Of a stretch of DNA of 64,000 nt, positions 36,341-45,800 are shown in pieces. Where the stretch lies: contig CAVPMW010000019.1 in the NCBI GenBank assembly GCA_963706515.1, positions 1-64,000 on the forward strand, written 5' to 3'. The stretch's first letter is position 1. Each line of letters begins with the position of its first letter. Below the pieces are notes generated by a model that had not been told where the DNA came from, searched no databases, and worked only from the letters and a program-made list of their open reading frames with translations. Source of the DNA: CAVPMW01 sp963706515. GTDB lineage: Bacteria; Chloroflexota; Anaerolineae; Anaerolineales; UBA4823. A program made the position numbers and the translations under genes.

Positions 36341-36361
36341 ACAGGCGTGATACAGGCGTGA
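36341..36361 (+). promoter_or_regulatory. 11-bp-spaced direct repeat, possible SARP-type operator
   Basis: ACAGGCGTGA occurs at 36341-36350 and again at 36352-36361, a period of exactly 11 bases, overlapping a TTGACA box at 36338. SARP/BTAD activators are known to bind short direct repeats spaced by 11 bases near -35 boxes. Since the next gene is a BTAD regulator, autoregulation is plausible but is inference only. Confidence 0.4.
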
Positions 36362-36423
36362 AAGGAAAGTGCTGTAAGCGTGGAATTATGTTAAGATCTG
36401 CTTAAGACTGAGAGCATCTGGGT

Positions 36424-38790
36424 ATGACACGGCTATCAATCGAGCTCCTGGGACCTTTTCAGGTTCGGCTGGACGAGCAAAACCTGATGTCCGCTTTCAG
36501 GACCGACAAAGAGCGAGCGCTGCTGGCTTACCTGTCGTATGAATCGCATCGCGCTCATCGCCGCGAGGTCCTGGCAGAGCTGTTTTGGCCCGAACGCCCG
36601 GAAGGCAACGCCCGCACCAATTTGCGCCAGGCGCTCTATGGGCTGCGCCTGACCCTGGGAGATCGCGGCAACGAGATTCCCTTCCTGCTCGTCTCAGAGG
36701 AAACCGTCCAGCTCAATCCGGCATCCGACTTCTGGCTGGATGCGCGCGAATTTGATCTACTGCTCCGCCGGACCCAGAATCACCAGCACCAGAGCCTGGA
36801 CACCTGCCTGATCTGTACTCAGCATCTGAAGGCTGCCGCGGAGCTGTATCGCGGTGAGTTTCTGAGCGATCTGGTCTCGTCGGATAGCCAGGGATTTATG
36901 GAGTGGACTCTTTTCCAGCGTGAGCAGTACTTCCGCAGGCTGCTGGTAGCGATCCAAAACCTGACGGATTATTTCCGGCGGGTGGGCGACAGTGAGCAGG
37001 TATTCTCCTATGCCTGGCGCCAGGTTGAGCTGGCTCCACTGGAGGAACAGGCGCATCGCCAGCTTATGGTGTATTTGGCCACCAGTGGGCGGCGCAATGC
37101 TGCCCTTGAGCAGTACCTCACCTTGCGCCGGCTGCTCGCCGATGAGCTGGGGGTTGAGCCGGCCGCCGAGACTACAGCCTTGTATGAAAAGATCCGGGCC
37201 GGGCTTAAGTTGGAAGGCGACCAACCCGGCAGCGAGAAACCAGCCTCGAACCTGCCGGCCCCAGCCACGCAATTCGTTGGCCGGGAGAAGGAGCTTAAGT
37301 GGTTCGGCCAGTGCCTGAACAGCCGTGTAGATCGCCTGGTGAGCATCATTGGAATGGCTGGGGCTGGTAAGACTCGCCTGGCGGTGCAGATGGCAGGACG
37401 CCACCTCCGCCAGTTCCCCGACGGTGTCTGGTTTATCCCTGTCGATGAGTTGAGCTCGGCTGATCAGCTGATTCCCAGTATTATCCAGGCTATGGGCGTC
37501 CCTGTGCTTGCGAGCGGAGACATCCGTCTGCAGCTGTTCCAATTTTTACGACCCCTGCACGCCCTGCTGATATTCGATGGATTTGAGCGCATGGCGGCTC
37601 ATACCGACTTGCTGCTGGCAATATTGCAAAATGCGCCAGGAATCCGCCTGCTGGTCACCAGCAGGGTCAGGCTTGGCTTTCAAACTTCCTGCGTCCTGGA
37701 GGTGAATGGCCTGCCTTATCCCTCGGGCTCACGCTACGGCGATCCCATTTCTTATCCGGCGGTACAGCTTTTCCTGGCTGGGATGAAGCGGAACCTCGGC
37801 AGCACGGTTGCCTCCAGCCAGAATTTACAGGATATTATCCAGATTTGCCAGCAGGTAGATGGTCTACCACTGGCTCTCGAGCTGGCTGCGGCCAACTTAA
37901 AAAAATATCCCCTCGCCAAACTGGCTGAAGAGCTGAGCACCAACTCAGAAATGTTGAAAGCGCCCCTGGTGGATTTACCCGAGCGGCAGCGCAGCCTGTT
38001 TGCTGCATTTGATGACACCTGGAATGCCCTGGCTGACCGGGAGAAGCGTGCCTTCCTTAAAGTGGCTGCTCTCCCAGACGGCTTTTCCGCAGAGGATGAG
38101 CTTACCGAAGCTGGGATCTCGCCGCAATTGTTGACCGGGCTGGTGAACCACTCGCTGGTAATTGCCGAAGACTCTGAGCGGTACGCAATCCACCCTCTCC
38201 TGCGCCACTATGCTGCTCTCAAGCTGCAAGAAGATCCTTCCCGCATCGAAGAAGTACCCGAGGAACAAATTACCACGACTGCTCTGCTCGATCCGATCAC
38301 CCGCTTGCCTAACCGGCTGCTCTTCCGGGACCGGCTGAAACATATTCTGGCCCGCTCACGGCGCAATACCCAGCTTATTTCGGTGATGATGCTCCAGATG
38401 GATTGCCTGATCTCGGGAGAGTCGGTTCCGAAGAAGTCGACCCAGGATTTGATCTCCCAGATCATGGCGCGCCGCCTCATCAGCTGCCTGCGGCAGAGCG
38501 ATACAGTCTCGCGCTTTGTGGGAGGAGAGTATGGTATCATCCTTGAAGATATCGCCTCCCAACAGGATTGTCTTAAAGTCGCCCGAAAAATTCTGGATGC
38601 CATCGGTGACGATATTCTGGTAGACAACCAGACGATCTGCATCCGTTCTACGTTGGGAGTAACCTTATTCCCCGGCGGCAGCGAAGACGTCGAGACTGTA
38701 ATAGCCATGGCCAGAGCGGCACTCGAGCGCGCAAAACGGGAGGGGATGGAACTGTCCTGCTACGGCATGGAGACGCCACCTGCAGGTTGA
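36424..38790 (+). CDS. BTAD transcriptional regulator with ATPase and degenerate GGDEF domain
   Basis: A 788-residue intact protein. Residues 1-95 form an OmpR-type winged helix (LSIELLGPFQVRL, REVLAELFWPE); residues about 110-265 form a bacterial transcriptional activation domain (AELYRGEFLSDLV, LRRLLADELGVEPAAET). From about 280 to 590 comes an NB-ARC/STAND-like ATPase with Walker A GMAGAGKTRLAV and Walker B LHALLIFDGFE. Residues about 615-785 match a GGDEF domain (LDPITRLPNRLLFRDRL), but the signature aligns as VGGEY instead of GGDEF, so diguanylate cyclase activity is probably lost. The last domain may sense a nucleotide or act as an interaction module. The target genes are unknown; the divergent small gene and its own promoter are candidates. 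Confidence 0.87.
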   Translation: MTRLSIELLGPFQVRLDEQNLMSAFRTDKERALLAYLSYESHRAHRREVLAELFWPERPEGNARTNLRQALYGLRLTLGDRGNEIPFLLVSEETVQLNPASDFWLDAREFDLLLRRTQNHQHQSLDTCLICTQHLKAAAELYRGEFLSDLVSSDSQGFMEWTLFQREQYFRRLLVAIQNLTDYFRRVGDSEQVFSYAWRQVELAPLEEQAHRQLMVYLATSGRRNAALEQYLTLRRLLADELGVEPAAETTALYEKIRAGLKLEGDQPGSEKPASNLPAPATQFVGREKELKWFGQCLNSRVDRLVSIIGMAGAGKTRLAVQMAGRHLRQFPDGVWFIPVDELSSADQLIPSIIQAMGVPVLASGDIRLQLFQFLRPLHALLIFDGFERMAAHTDLLLAILQNAPGIRLLVTSRVRLGFQTSCVLEVNGLPYPSGSRYGDPISYPAVQLFLAGMKRNLGSTVASSQNLQDIIQICQQVDGLPLALELAAANLKKYPLAKLAEELSTNSEMLKAPLVDLPERQRSLFAAFDDTWNALADREKRAFLKVAALPDGFSAEDELTEAGISPQLLTGLVNHSLVIAEDSERYAIHPLLRHYAALKLQEDPSRIEEVPEEQITTTALLDPITRLPNRLLFRDRLKHILARSRRNTQLISVMMLQMDCLISGESVPKKSTQDLISQIMARRLISCLRQSDTVSRFVGGEYGIILEDIASQQDCLKVARKILDAIGDDILVDNQTICIRSTLGVTLFPGGSEDVETVIAMARAALERAKREGMELSCYGMETPPAG

Positions 38791-38819
38791 ACACCAGATA
38801 GTCGGAGAAAATCGAGCAA

Positions 38820-39512
38820 TTGAACAGAACCGGTGACTGGATTGTCCGGCGTATTTGCCGCACCACTGTCTGGACGATTATGCGCCTGAAAGTGGAGGGG
38901 CTGGAGAAGCTGCCCAAGAGTGGGGCGTGCATCATCGCCGCGAACCATTTGGGCCGCCTGGATGTTTTCCTGGCTTACGATTTGCTCTGGCGGAAGGATA
39001 TTATTATCATCATCGCCGAGAAATACCACAAATATGCTGTCTTCCGTTGGGCGGCCCGCCAGGTGGATGGTATCTGGCTCGATTCCCAGGATGCCAGCCT
39101 TCAGGCATTGCGCACAGTGCTAACCCGCTTGAAGGCTGGGGGTTTGCTGGCGGTATCACCGGAGGGCACGCGCAGCACAACCCAGGCATTGATTAAAGCG
39201 CAGCATGGCGCGGCTTTCATTGCCGCGAGATCCGGGGTGCCTGTATATCCGGCAGGGGTCACTGGCACCGAGGACGAGCGCGTCAAAGATCGCTTAAAGC
39301 GTTTGAAGCGGCTTAACGTCCATCTGGTGATTGGCGACCCATTCAGGATTCCGCCGCTGGAACCGGGCGATCGTGACGCCCAATTGGAGCAGGATAGCGA
39401 CGAAATCATGTGCCGAATCGCGGCGCTGCTGCCGCCTGCCTACCGTGGAGTGTATCAAGACCATCCGCGGCTCAGAGAGTTATTGATCGAGCAGGGACAG
39501 CCAGCGCTTTAG
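38820..39512 (+). CDS. Lysophospholipid acyltransferase (PlsC family)
   Basis: A 230-residue 1-acylglycerol-3-phosphate acyltransferase-like protein. The catalytic H-x4-D is NHLGRLD, and the substrate motif is SPEGTRSTTQAL. The start is taken as TTG 38820, 29 bases after the regulator stop, so it may be co-transcribed. It ends tail to tail with the MFS gene, the stop codons overlapping. Confidence 0.88.
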   Translation: MNRTGDWIVRRICRTTVWTIMRLKVEGLEKLPKSGACIIAANHLGRLDVFLAYDLLWRKDIIIIIAEKYHKYAVFRWAARQVDGIWLDSQDASLQALRTVLTRLKAGGLLAVSPEGTRSTTQALIKAQHGAAFIAARSGVPVYPAGVTGTEDERVKDRLKRLKRLNVHLVIGDPFRIPPLEPGDRDAQLEQDSDEIMCRIAALLPPAYRGVYQDHPRLRELLIEQGQPAL

Positions 39513-40828
39513 ACAGAGACGCTCGGCAGTGTCTCGCCCCCCAGGTGCTCGCGTTCAGCTTTTGCCCGCGCTTCCAACTGCCGGTGCAAGAAGCGGATGT
39601 CGCCCGGCACCAGGTAAGCAGTAAATCCCAAGAACAGCGAACCCAGAATCCACGCCGAGACGCAGATGAGGAAGATGGCGTTTCCCAGGGAGGATTCCCT
39701 GGCAATAAGGCCTGCGAGCAACGGCGCGCAGGCTGCGCCGATGCTTTCGACGAAATATTGGATAGAAAGCGCTGTCGAGCGCACCTCCGGCAGAGTGATG
39801 TCGTATACCGTCGCGACGACATTCGGGGATGAGAACGGGAGGAATAATGCCGTGAGCAGCATCATCACTAAAAATAATCCCCTGTTTTCAACAGGAACGT
39901 TAATGGTGATGGTGAGCATGATCGCTCCGATCAAAACGGCAGCCATTGCAACCAGCATCCGCCCGCGCAGCGTCCGGCGGAACAGGAAATCTCCCAGCGC
40001 CCCACCGATAAAATAGCCGGATGCCAGCACCAGGATAGCCGGTCCCATGGTAAACAGGATCGCTTCCTGGCTATAAAAACGCTCTTTTTCCAGGTAGCGG
40101 AAAAACCAATACGTAATCACTTCCCAGGGAAATATCCCTACAAACCCCTGCATGAAGAGCAGGATCAGGCTGGGTTTGCGGAAAAGCTCCAAGGCTTTGC
40201 TCATTTCGAAGTGGTAGACTCCGATTTCCTCCAGGTTGGCGAGCTCGGGCTCGCTGCGACCGCGCGGCGCCTCTTTCACCCCGAAGAAGATCACCACACC
40301 CAGCACCAGACCCAGCGACCCCGTGATGTAAAAGATGCCTCGCCAGCCTATGATGCCGCTCAGTAAGGTAGCCGCTATCAGCCCGATAAGATAACCGAGC
40401 GGCTGAGATATCTGCAATAAGCCATAGACTTTACCGCGCATACCCGGTCCAAAATAGTCTGCGACCAGGCTGTACAAGCCAGGGTAGCTCGAGTCATCGA
40501 TACCCGTTGTCGCCCGGGTAATCAAGAAAAGTGGATAGGTCGGGGCGATCGCACTCAGCCACGTCGTCGATCCCCAGATGAAGGCTGCCAGACCCAGGAG
40601 CTTGGCCCGTGCGTAGCGGTCGTATAGATACCCCCAGATCGGGTAAAGAATCGCTCCGACGATCAACGCACCCGTAAAAATTGCCCCCATTTGCAGCTCA
40701 TCGATCCCGAAAGTCTCCATGATCGGGGTCGTGAGCGGACCGATCAACAGCTTATCGGATTGGTGCAGCAGCATGAAGATAAAAAATACAGCTACGACAA
40801 ACCAGCGATAGCGAGGGTTTTCCTGCAT
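39509..40828 (-). CDS. Major facilitator superfamily transporter
   Basis: A 439-residue transporter with about 12 hydrophobic helices. The loop after helix 2 is GYLYDRYARAKLLGL, a recognisable MFS motif A variant. Helix 4 carries RATTGIDDSSYPGLYSLVADYF, as in organic-anion or sugar-phosphate carriers. The substrate is unknown. It is a single minus-strand gene. Confidence 0.88.
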   Translation of the reverse strand: MQENPRYRWFVVAVFFIFMLLHQSDKLLIGPLTTPIMETFGIDELQMGAIFTGALIVGAILYPIWGYLYDRYARAKLLGLAAFIWGSTTWLSAIAPTYPLFLITRATTGIDDSSYPGLYSLVADYFGPGMRGKVYGLLQISQPLGYLIGLIAATLLSGIIGWRGIFYITGSLGLVLGVVIFFGVKEAPRGRSEPELANLEEIGVYHFEMSKALELFRKPSLILLFMQGFVGIFPWEVITYWFFRYLEKERFYSQEAILFTMGPAILVLASGYFIGGALGDFLFRRTLRGRMLVAMAAVLIGAIMLTITINVPVENRGLFLVMMLLTALFLPFSSPNVVATVYDITLPEVRSTALSIQYFVESIGAACAPLLAGLIARESSLGNAIFLICVSAWILGSLFLGFTAYLVPGDIRFLHRQLEARAKAEREHLGGETLPSVSV

Positions 40829-40970
40829 GGCTTATCTTCTTCTTCGATTTGACGGTTATGTACGCCGGGTCGCAGGCAGATTCTTAAAGAGACTACCCCA
40901 GCGCGCGTTTATAATTGGTCCATTATTTTATATGGCTGATGCAGATTTATCGGTAGAATAGGAGTTATGG

Positions 40971-41861
40971 ATGAGCCCGGCCTCTGAACACATTCATTCT
41001 GATACAAAACCTGGATATATCTCGCTTACCGTGCCTGACCTAGACCGCTCGATCCAATTTTACCAGGGTGTTTTCGGTTTAATGGCGAAATCCAGGCAGG
41101 GTGGTACTTACCAGCTGGGGAGCGATGGCGGCAAGACCGTCCTGGAGCTGGTCGGCGATCCGAGCGCGCGCCCGGCGCTCGGTACTACCGGTTTATATCA
41201 TTTCGCCATCCTGCTCCCTTCTCGCCAGGACCTGGCGCTGGCGCTGCGGCACCTGCTCGAGGCGGGTTGGCCCCTCCAGGGCGCTGCTGACCACCTGGTG
41301 AGCGAAGCGCTTTACCTGGAAGACCCGGATGGGAATGGAATCGAAATTTACCGCGATCGCCCAAGGGATTCCTGGAAATTTCAGAACGGGCATATACAAA
41401 TGGCGACTCTGCCCCTGGACGTGGATAGTTTGCTCGCTGAGCCGGCTGCCGGCGGCATTGCCGGCGGAAGAGCCTGGGCAGGCATGCCGGCAGGTACTAC
41501 CCTGGGGCATGTCCACCTGAAAGTGGCGGATATCTCCCAGGCAGAAGCCTTCTACTGCGATTTGCTCGGCTTCGACCGGGTGATGCGGCTTGGGACTTCT
41601 GCAGGATTCGTTTCAGCGGGTGGCTACCACCACCATATCGGCTTCAACACCTGGGAATCGGCGGGCGCTCCCCCGCCACCACCTGGCGCAGCCGGCTTGC
41701 GCTATTTCACCATCGTTTTGCCCGAGGCGGAAGATCTCACCGCCATCGAGGGGCGGCTGGAAGAGGCCGCTTACCCGTATCTGGCGAGCGACGGCGGAAT
41801 TATGGTGAGGGACCCTGCGCAAAATTCATTGCTGCTGGGTGTGGGCAATAACCTCTCATGA
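40971..41861 (+). CDS. Two-domain VOC (glyoxalase/extradiol dioxygenase-like) protein
   Basis: A 296-residue protein with two vicinal-oxygen-chelate repeats: residues about 15-135 (YISLTVPDLDRSIQFYQGVF, YLEDPDGNGIEIYRDRP) and about 170-290 (GHVHLKVADISQAEAFYCDL, FVSAGGYHHHIGFNTWES). Metal ligands of the CatE/catechol-2,3-dioxygenase-like type are present (YHFAIL, EIY; HVHL, HHIGFNT). The second domain ends ASDGGIMVRDP, without the usual Glu. The substrate cannot be assigned. Confidence 0.85.
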   Translation: MSPASEHIHSDTKPGYISLTVPDLDRSIQFYQGVFGLMAKSRQGGTYQLGSDGGKTVLELVGDPSARPALGTTGLYHFAILLPSRQDLALALRHLLEAGWPLQGAADHLVSEALYLEDPDGNGIEIYRDRPRDSWKFQNGHIQMATLPLDVDSLLAEPAAGGIAGGRAWAGMPAGTTLGHVHLKVADISQAEAFYCDLLGFDRVMRLGTSAGFVSAGGYHHHIGFNTWESAGAPPPPPGAAGLRYFTIVLPEAEDLTAIEGRLEEAAYPYLASDGGIMVRDPAQNSLLLGVGNNLS

Positions 41862-41867
41862 TATAAT
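41862..41867 (+). promoter_or_regulatory. Candidate -10 box of the partner-switching operon
   Basis: TATAAT follows directly after the VOC gene stop codon and lies 50 bases before the STAS gene start. No good -35 box is seen. The STAS gene itself has a very strong ribosome binding site (TAAGGAGGTC at 41901-41910). Confidence 0.4.
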
Positions 41868-41916
41868 CTTTGCGAAAGTTGTCCGCTAGCGGGAAATTCC
41901 TAAGGAGGTCAGCCAG

Positions 41917-42252
41917 ATGGAAGTCAGTACCAAACGGTTCAAGAACAGCGACCTGGTCACAGTAACCGGACGCATCGACAGCTCAACCTCTCCCAAATTA
42001 GCCGAAACCCTGGACGAAATTACCAATGCCGGGCGATATAAAATCGTGTTGGAGATGACCGGGGTCGAGTTCATGTCAAGCGCCGGGCTGCGGGTGTTGA
42101 TCAGCACCCAAAAGACGTGTAAGCGCTACAACCGCGGCGAAATCGTCCTGGCTAACGTGCCGCAGCGGATCTACGAGGCGATGGACCTGGCGGGGTTTAT
42201 TCCCCTGTTCAGAATTTTTAATGATATCACCAGTGCAGTTGGAAGCTTCTGA
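41917..42252 (+). CDS. STAS-domain anti-sigma factor antagonist
   Basis: A 111-residue single STAS domain, with the phosphorylatable serine in GVEFMSSAGLRVLIST. In partner switching, the dephosphorylated form binds the anti-sigma kinase and frees its target. Kinase and phosphatase genes follow in the same operon, so the complete switch is encoded here. No sigma factor gene is next to it, so the output may be a sigma factor elsewhere or another effector. Confidence 0.93.
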   Translation: MEVSTKRFKNSDLVTVTGRIDSSTSPKLAETLDEITNAGRYKIVLEMTGVEFMSSAGLRVLISTQKTCKRYNRGEIVLANVPQRIYEAMDLAGFIPLFRIFNDITSAVGSF

Positions 42253-42363
42253 GGCCGCCAGATTGTAATTGCAACTTACCGGATTCGTTATAAGTCGGGA
42301 TGAGGGCTCAAGGATATCCACCTTGACCTTCGTCCTTTTTTATTGCGCGAGGAACGCTTTCCC

Positions 42364-42828
42364 TTGATCTCAGATAGACTACCAACTAGCCCAACTCGCT
42401 CGGCAATATTCCTGGCTCGATTCGAAAACTTGAGTAAGCTGCGCGAATTCGTTGCAGAGGCAGCCCAAGACTGCGGCATGGCGCCCAAGGGCGTGTACGC
42501 TGTCGAGCTCGCAGTGGACGAGGCGTGTGCCAATATCATCGAATATGGCTATGGAGGCGAGTGCCAGGAGCAGATCGAGTGTACCTGCCAGATCGCTCCG
42601 GACCGGCTGACGATTACCCTCAAGGATTGCGGGATCTACTTTAACCCGAACAGTGTTTCCCCACCGAACCTAGATGCACCCATCGAAGAGCGTGAAGTCG
42701 GCGGATTGGGGTTGTATTTCATCCACCAGCTGATGGACGAAGTTCATTATCATACCCTGCCAGATGAGACTGGCAAGGGAGATTGTAATATCCTGACCCT
42801 GGTCAAGTACAAGGAGGAGCAAGCTTGA
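42364..42828 (+). CDS. RsbW-like anti-sigma factor serine kinase
   Basis: A 154-residue GHKL ATPase: N box ELAVDEACANIIEYGY, G1 box KDCGIYFNP, G2 box GGLGLYFIHQLMD. The start is TTG 42364, with GAGGA 10 bases upstream; TTG 42343 is possible. It would phosphorylate the STAS protein and hold the target factor. It overlaps the SpoIIE gene by 4 bases. Confidence 0.92.
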   Translation: MISDRLPTSPTRSAIFLARFENLSKLREFVAEAAQDCGMAPKGVYAVELAVDEACANIIEYGYGGECQEQIECTCQIAPDRLTITLKDCGIYFNPNSVSPPNLDAPIEEREVGGLGLYFIHQLMDEVHYHTLPDETGKGDCNILTLVKYKEEQA

Positions 42829-45800
42829 CCGGCGCGGCGACCCGCTACAGCCCTGACCTGTGGCAGGAGATTATCCGCCTGGGAGAGCGCCTGATGTCTC
42901 TCGCAACAGGCGCGAGCCGGTCCATGGGGCCTCTCAACCCGCCAGGCATTCTGGAGGCCCAGCGCAGCCTTATCCTGGGGACGACCGTTGATCTGCTCGA
43001 AGGCGAGGCAGAGCTTTGGCTTTCGCCTGCATGCTTTGACGGTCCAGCCTGGAAAATGAGCGCTGCAGGCGTGGATGATCTGGGAGCGCGTTTAAACCCC
43101 AAGCCGGGAACCCTGTTGATGCAGCGGGTTATGGAGACAGGTGAAATATGCAGCCAGCCAACCGGCGGCCCTCCCGCCACCCTGGTCGGCAGCGCCTGCT
43201 ACGATCCGGATAAAAGGTTCCTGGCAGTGGCAGTCCCGCTGACAGTGGTAGTTCCACTGGCAGATACAGTTTCACTGGCAGACCACGAGTTTATCGGCGT
43301 GCTGCAGGTCACCCGGCCGGCTGACCATCCCTTGCGGCTGCACCAGATTGAAATCCTGGAAGGGTTGGCTTCCACAGCATCCACCGCGCTCCAGACGACC
43401 CGCCGTATCGTCCAGGAGCACTGGCGAGCCGAGCAGATAACGATCATTGCCGAAGTCAGCAACGCGATCAGCTCGATCCTCGATGAAGATGAGCTGCTGA
43501 GCCGGGTTGTAGAACTGGTCCTGCAGCGCTTCGGCTATCCCTATATCCACCTGTTCACCGTTCTGCCCGGACAGCATAAAATCGTTTACCAGGCCGGCAA
43601 TGATCCGCGGCGCAAAGAATTGGAGGAAAGCGGTTTTGCTTACGATCTGGACGATCCGCAGGGGATCATCCCCTGGGTAGCCCGCCACGGGCAAACCGTA
43701 ACGGCTAACGACGTCAGCCAGGAAGCGCGCTACCGCCCGTCGCCTCTGCCTCCGGATAATACTGCGGCGGAGATGGCTGTGCCGCTCATCTTCGGCGGAG
43801 AGGTGCTCGGCGTCCTGGATATCCAGAGCGACCGGATCAATGCCTTTACGGGCGATGACAGCCTGCTGTTTGAAACCCTGGCTGACCACATCGCCACGGC
43901 GCTGCGCAATGCCAATCTTTACCGCTCGGAGAAGTGGCGGCGGCAAGTCGCCGACAGCCTGCACCAGGTTGCCGGGCTTCTCTCAGCGGACGTGGACCTT
44001 GACCAGGTATTAACTGCAGTGCTGGCAGAGCTCAGGCGCAACCTGCCCTGCGACCTGGCTGCCATCTGGCTCCAGGACACAGAGACCGGGGCAGAGACAA
44101 ACAAGGATTCTGCACCCGACCTGATCCTGGCTGCCGTCTTGGGCGATGAGTTTCCGGAAGAGGTCCTGTGCAGCGGCACTACGCCGGAGGATGTCTGCCA
44201 GTTTTACCTGGATTCCGGTGGGAGCCTGTCGCCCGAGAGCTGCTCTGCCTGGCTGGATGCGGCTCTTGCCTCCCCTGAACCACTGGTGCGCTCGCCCCAG
44301 GTGGATTACGAGCCTCTGGGGCTGGCCTGTCACTTCCCGGCAGATTATTCTGCCCTTGCGGTAGGCCTGCGGATCGGCAGCCAGCTGCTGGGTGTGCTCA
44401 CACTGGCGCACCATACCTCCGGGCGATATGGACGTGAAGCCAGTGCGATGGCGGCGACCTTCGCTTCTTACGCCTCGGTAGCGATAGAAAATGCCCGCCT
44501 GTACGAGGCTGCCCACGACCAGGCCTGGGTTTCGACGGTGCTGCTGCAAGTCGCAGAGGCAACCCAGGACCTGACTACGCTCAATGAGCTGCTTTCCACC
44601 GTCGTGCACATTACGCCAATGCTGGCAGGCGTGACTGCCTGTGCGGTCTATATGCTGGATGAGCTGGAAGATGCGTTCATCCCGGCTGCATCGGAAGGTC
44701 TTTCAACCGGGCAGCGCATCGAATTTGAACGCTGGCGTTTCGCCGCCGGCGATTCACCCGCTTTAGACCTCCTGCGCCAGGAAAAGCAGCCGGTTGTCTT
44801 CCACGGGCTTGCCCGAAGCCCGCAGGTGGAGGGCGTTTCCTTCACCAACCAGCCGGCTGACTTACTCCCGGGGAGCGAGCTCATGGTGCTCATTCCCCTC
44901 CTGGCTCGCGGCGAATTATTGGGGGCGCTGTTGGTCGATTACAGCCACGACCTGGCAGCCCGGAGCAGCCCGGCTGCCCTCGAGCGGATGGTCGATGAAC
45001 GCCTGGCGATCGTGCAGGGGATTGCCCATCAGACCGCGGTCGCTGTGGAGAACATCCGCTTGCTGAAAGCCCAGAAGGAGGAAGCGTATATTTCGGTTGC
45101 ACTCCTGCAGGTCGCCCAGACCGTAGCCAGCTCCGGCGACCTGGAAGACACTTTAGGCGCCATCGTTCGTCTCACACCGATCCTGGCGGGGGTCCGCCGC
45201 AGCGCCCTCTTCTTGTGGGAGCGCGAGCGGCTGGTTTTCCGCCTGAGCCAGGTATATGGTTTGCCGCGCGCTGCGCTGGGACGGGAGTTCGCCCTGGGTG
45301 AGTTTGATCTGCTCGACTCGGTTGTGCAGCTCGAAACGCTGGTCGCCTATCCGGTCGATCAATCCGCCGCCCCTCCAGCTCAACCAGCCGAGGCTGACCA
45401 GCTTGCCCAGTGGGAGCAGGTTGTCCTGGAAGAGGTGGAGGCAATCGATGCTTATTTGGAGCAGAACCAGCCATTGCTGCTCGCTTTTCCGCTCGCTGTG
45501 AGAGGAGAGGTGCTGGGCGTGCTGCTGGTCGAAGAGCCGGGCGGCAGCGGCGGTCTGGGCGCTGTCCATAACCAGCGCCAGAAACGCATCGAAATCCTGA
45601 CCGGGATCACCCAACAGGCCGCGCTGGCGGTGCAGAATGACCGGCTGCAGCGGGAGATGGTGGAGCGCGAGCGGCTGGAGCGTGAATTCCAGCTGGCGCG
45701 CGAGATCCAGGAAGCCCTCTTACCCGAAGAATTCCCGCCTTTCAGCGGATGCGACCTGGCGGGGCGCTGGCACACCGCGCGTGAGGTGGGCGGCGACTTC

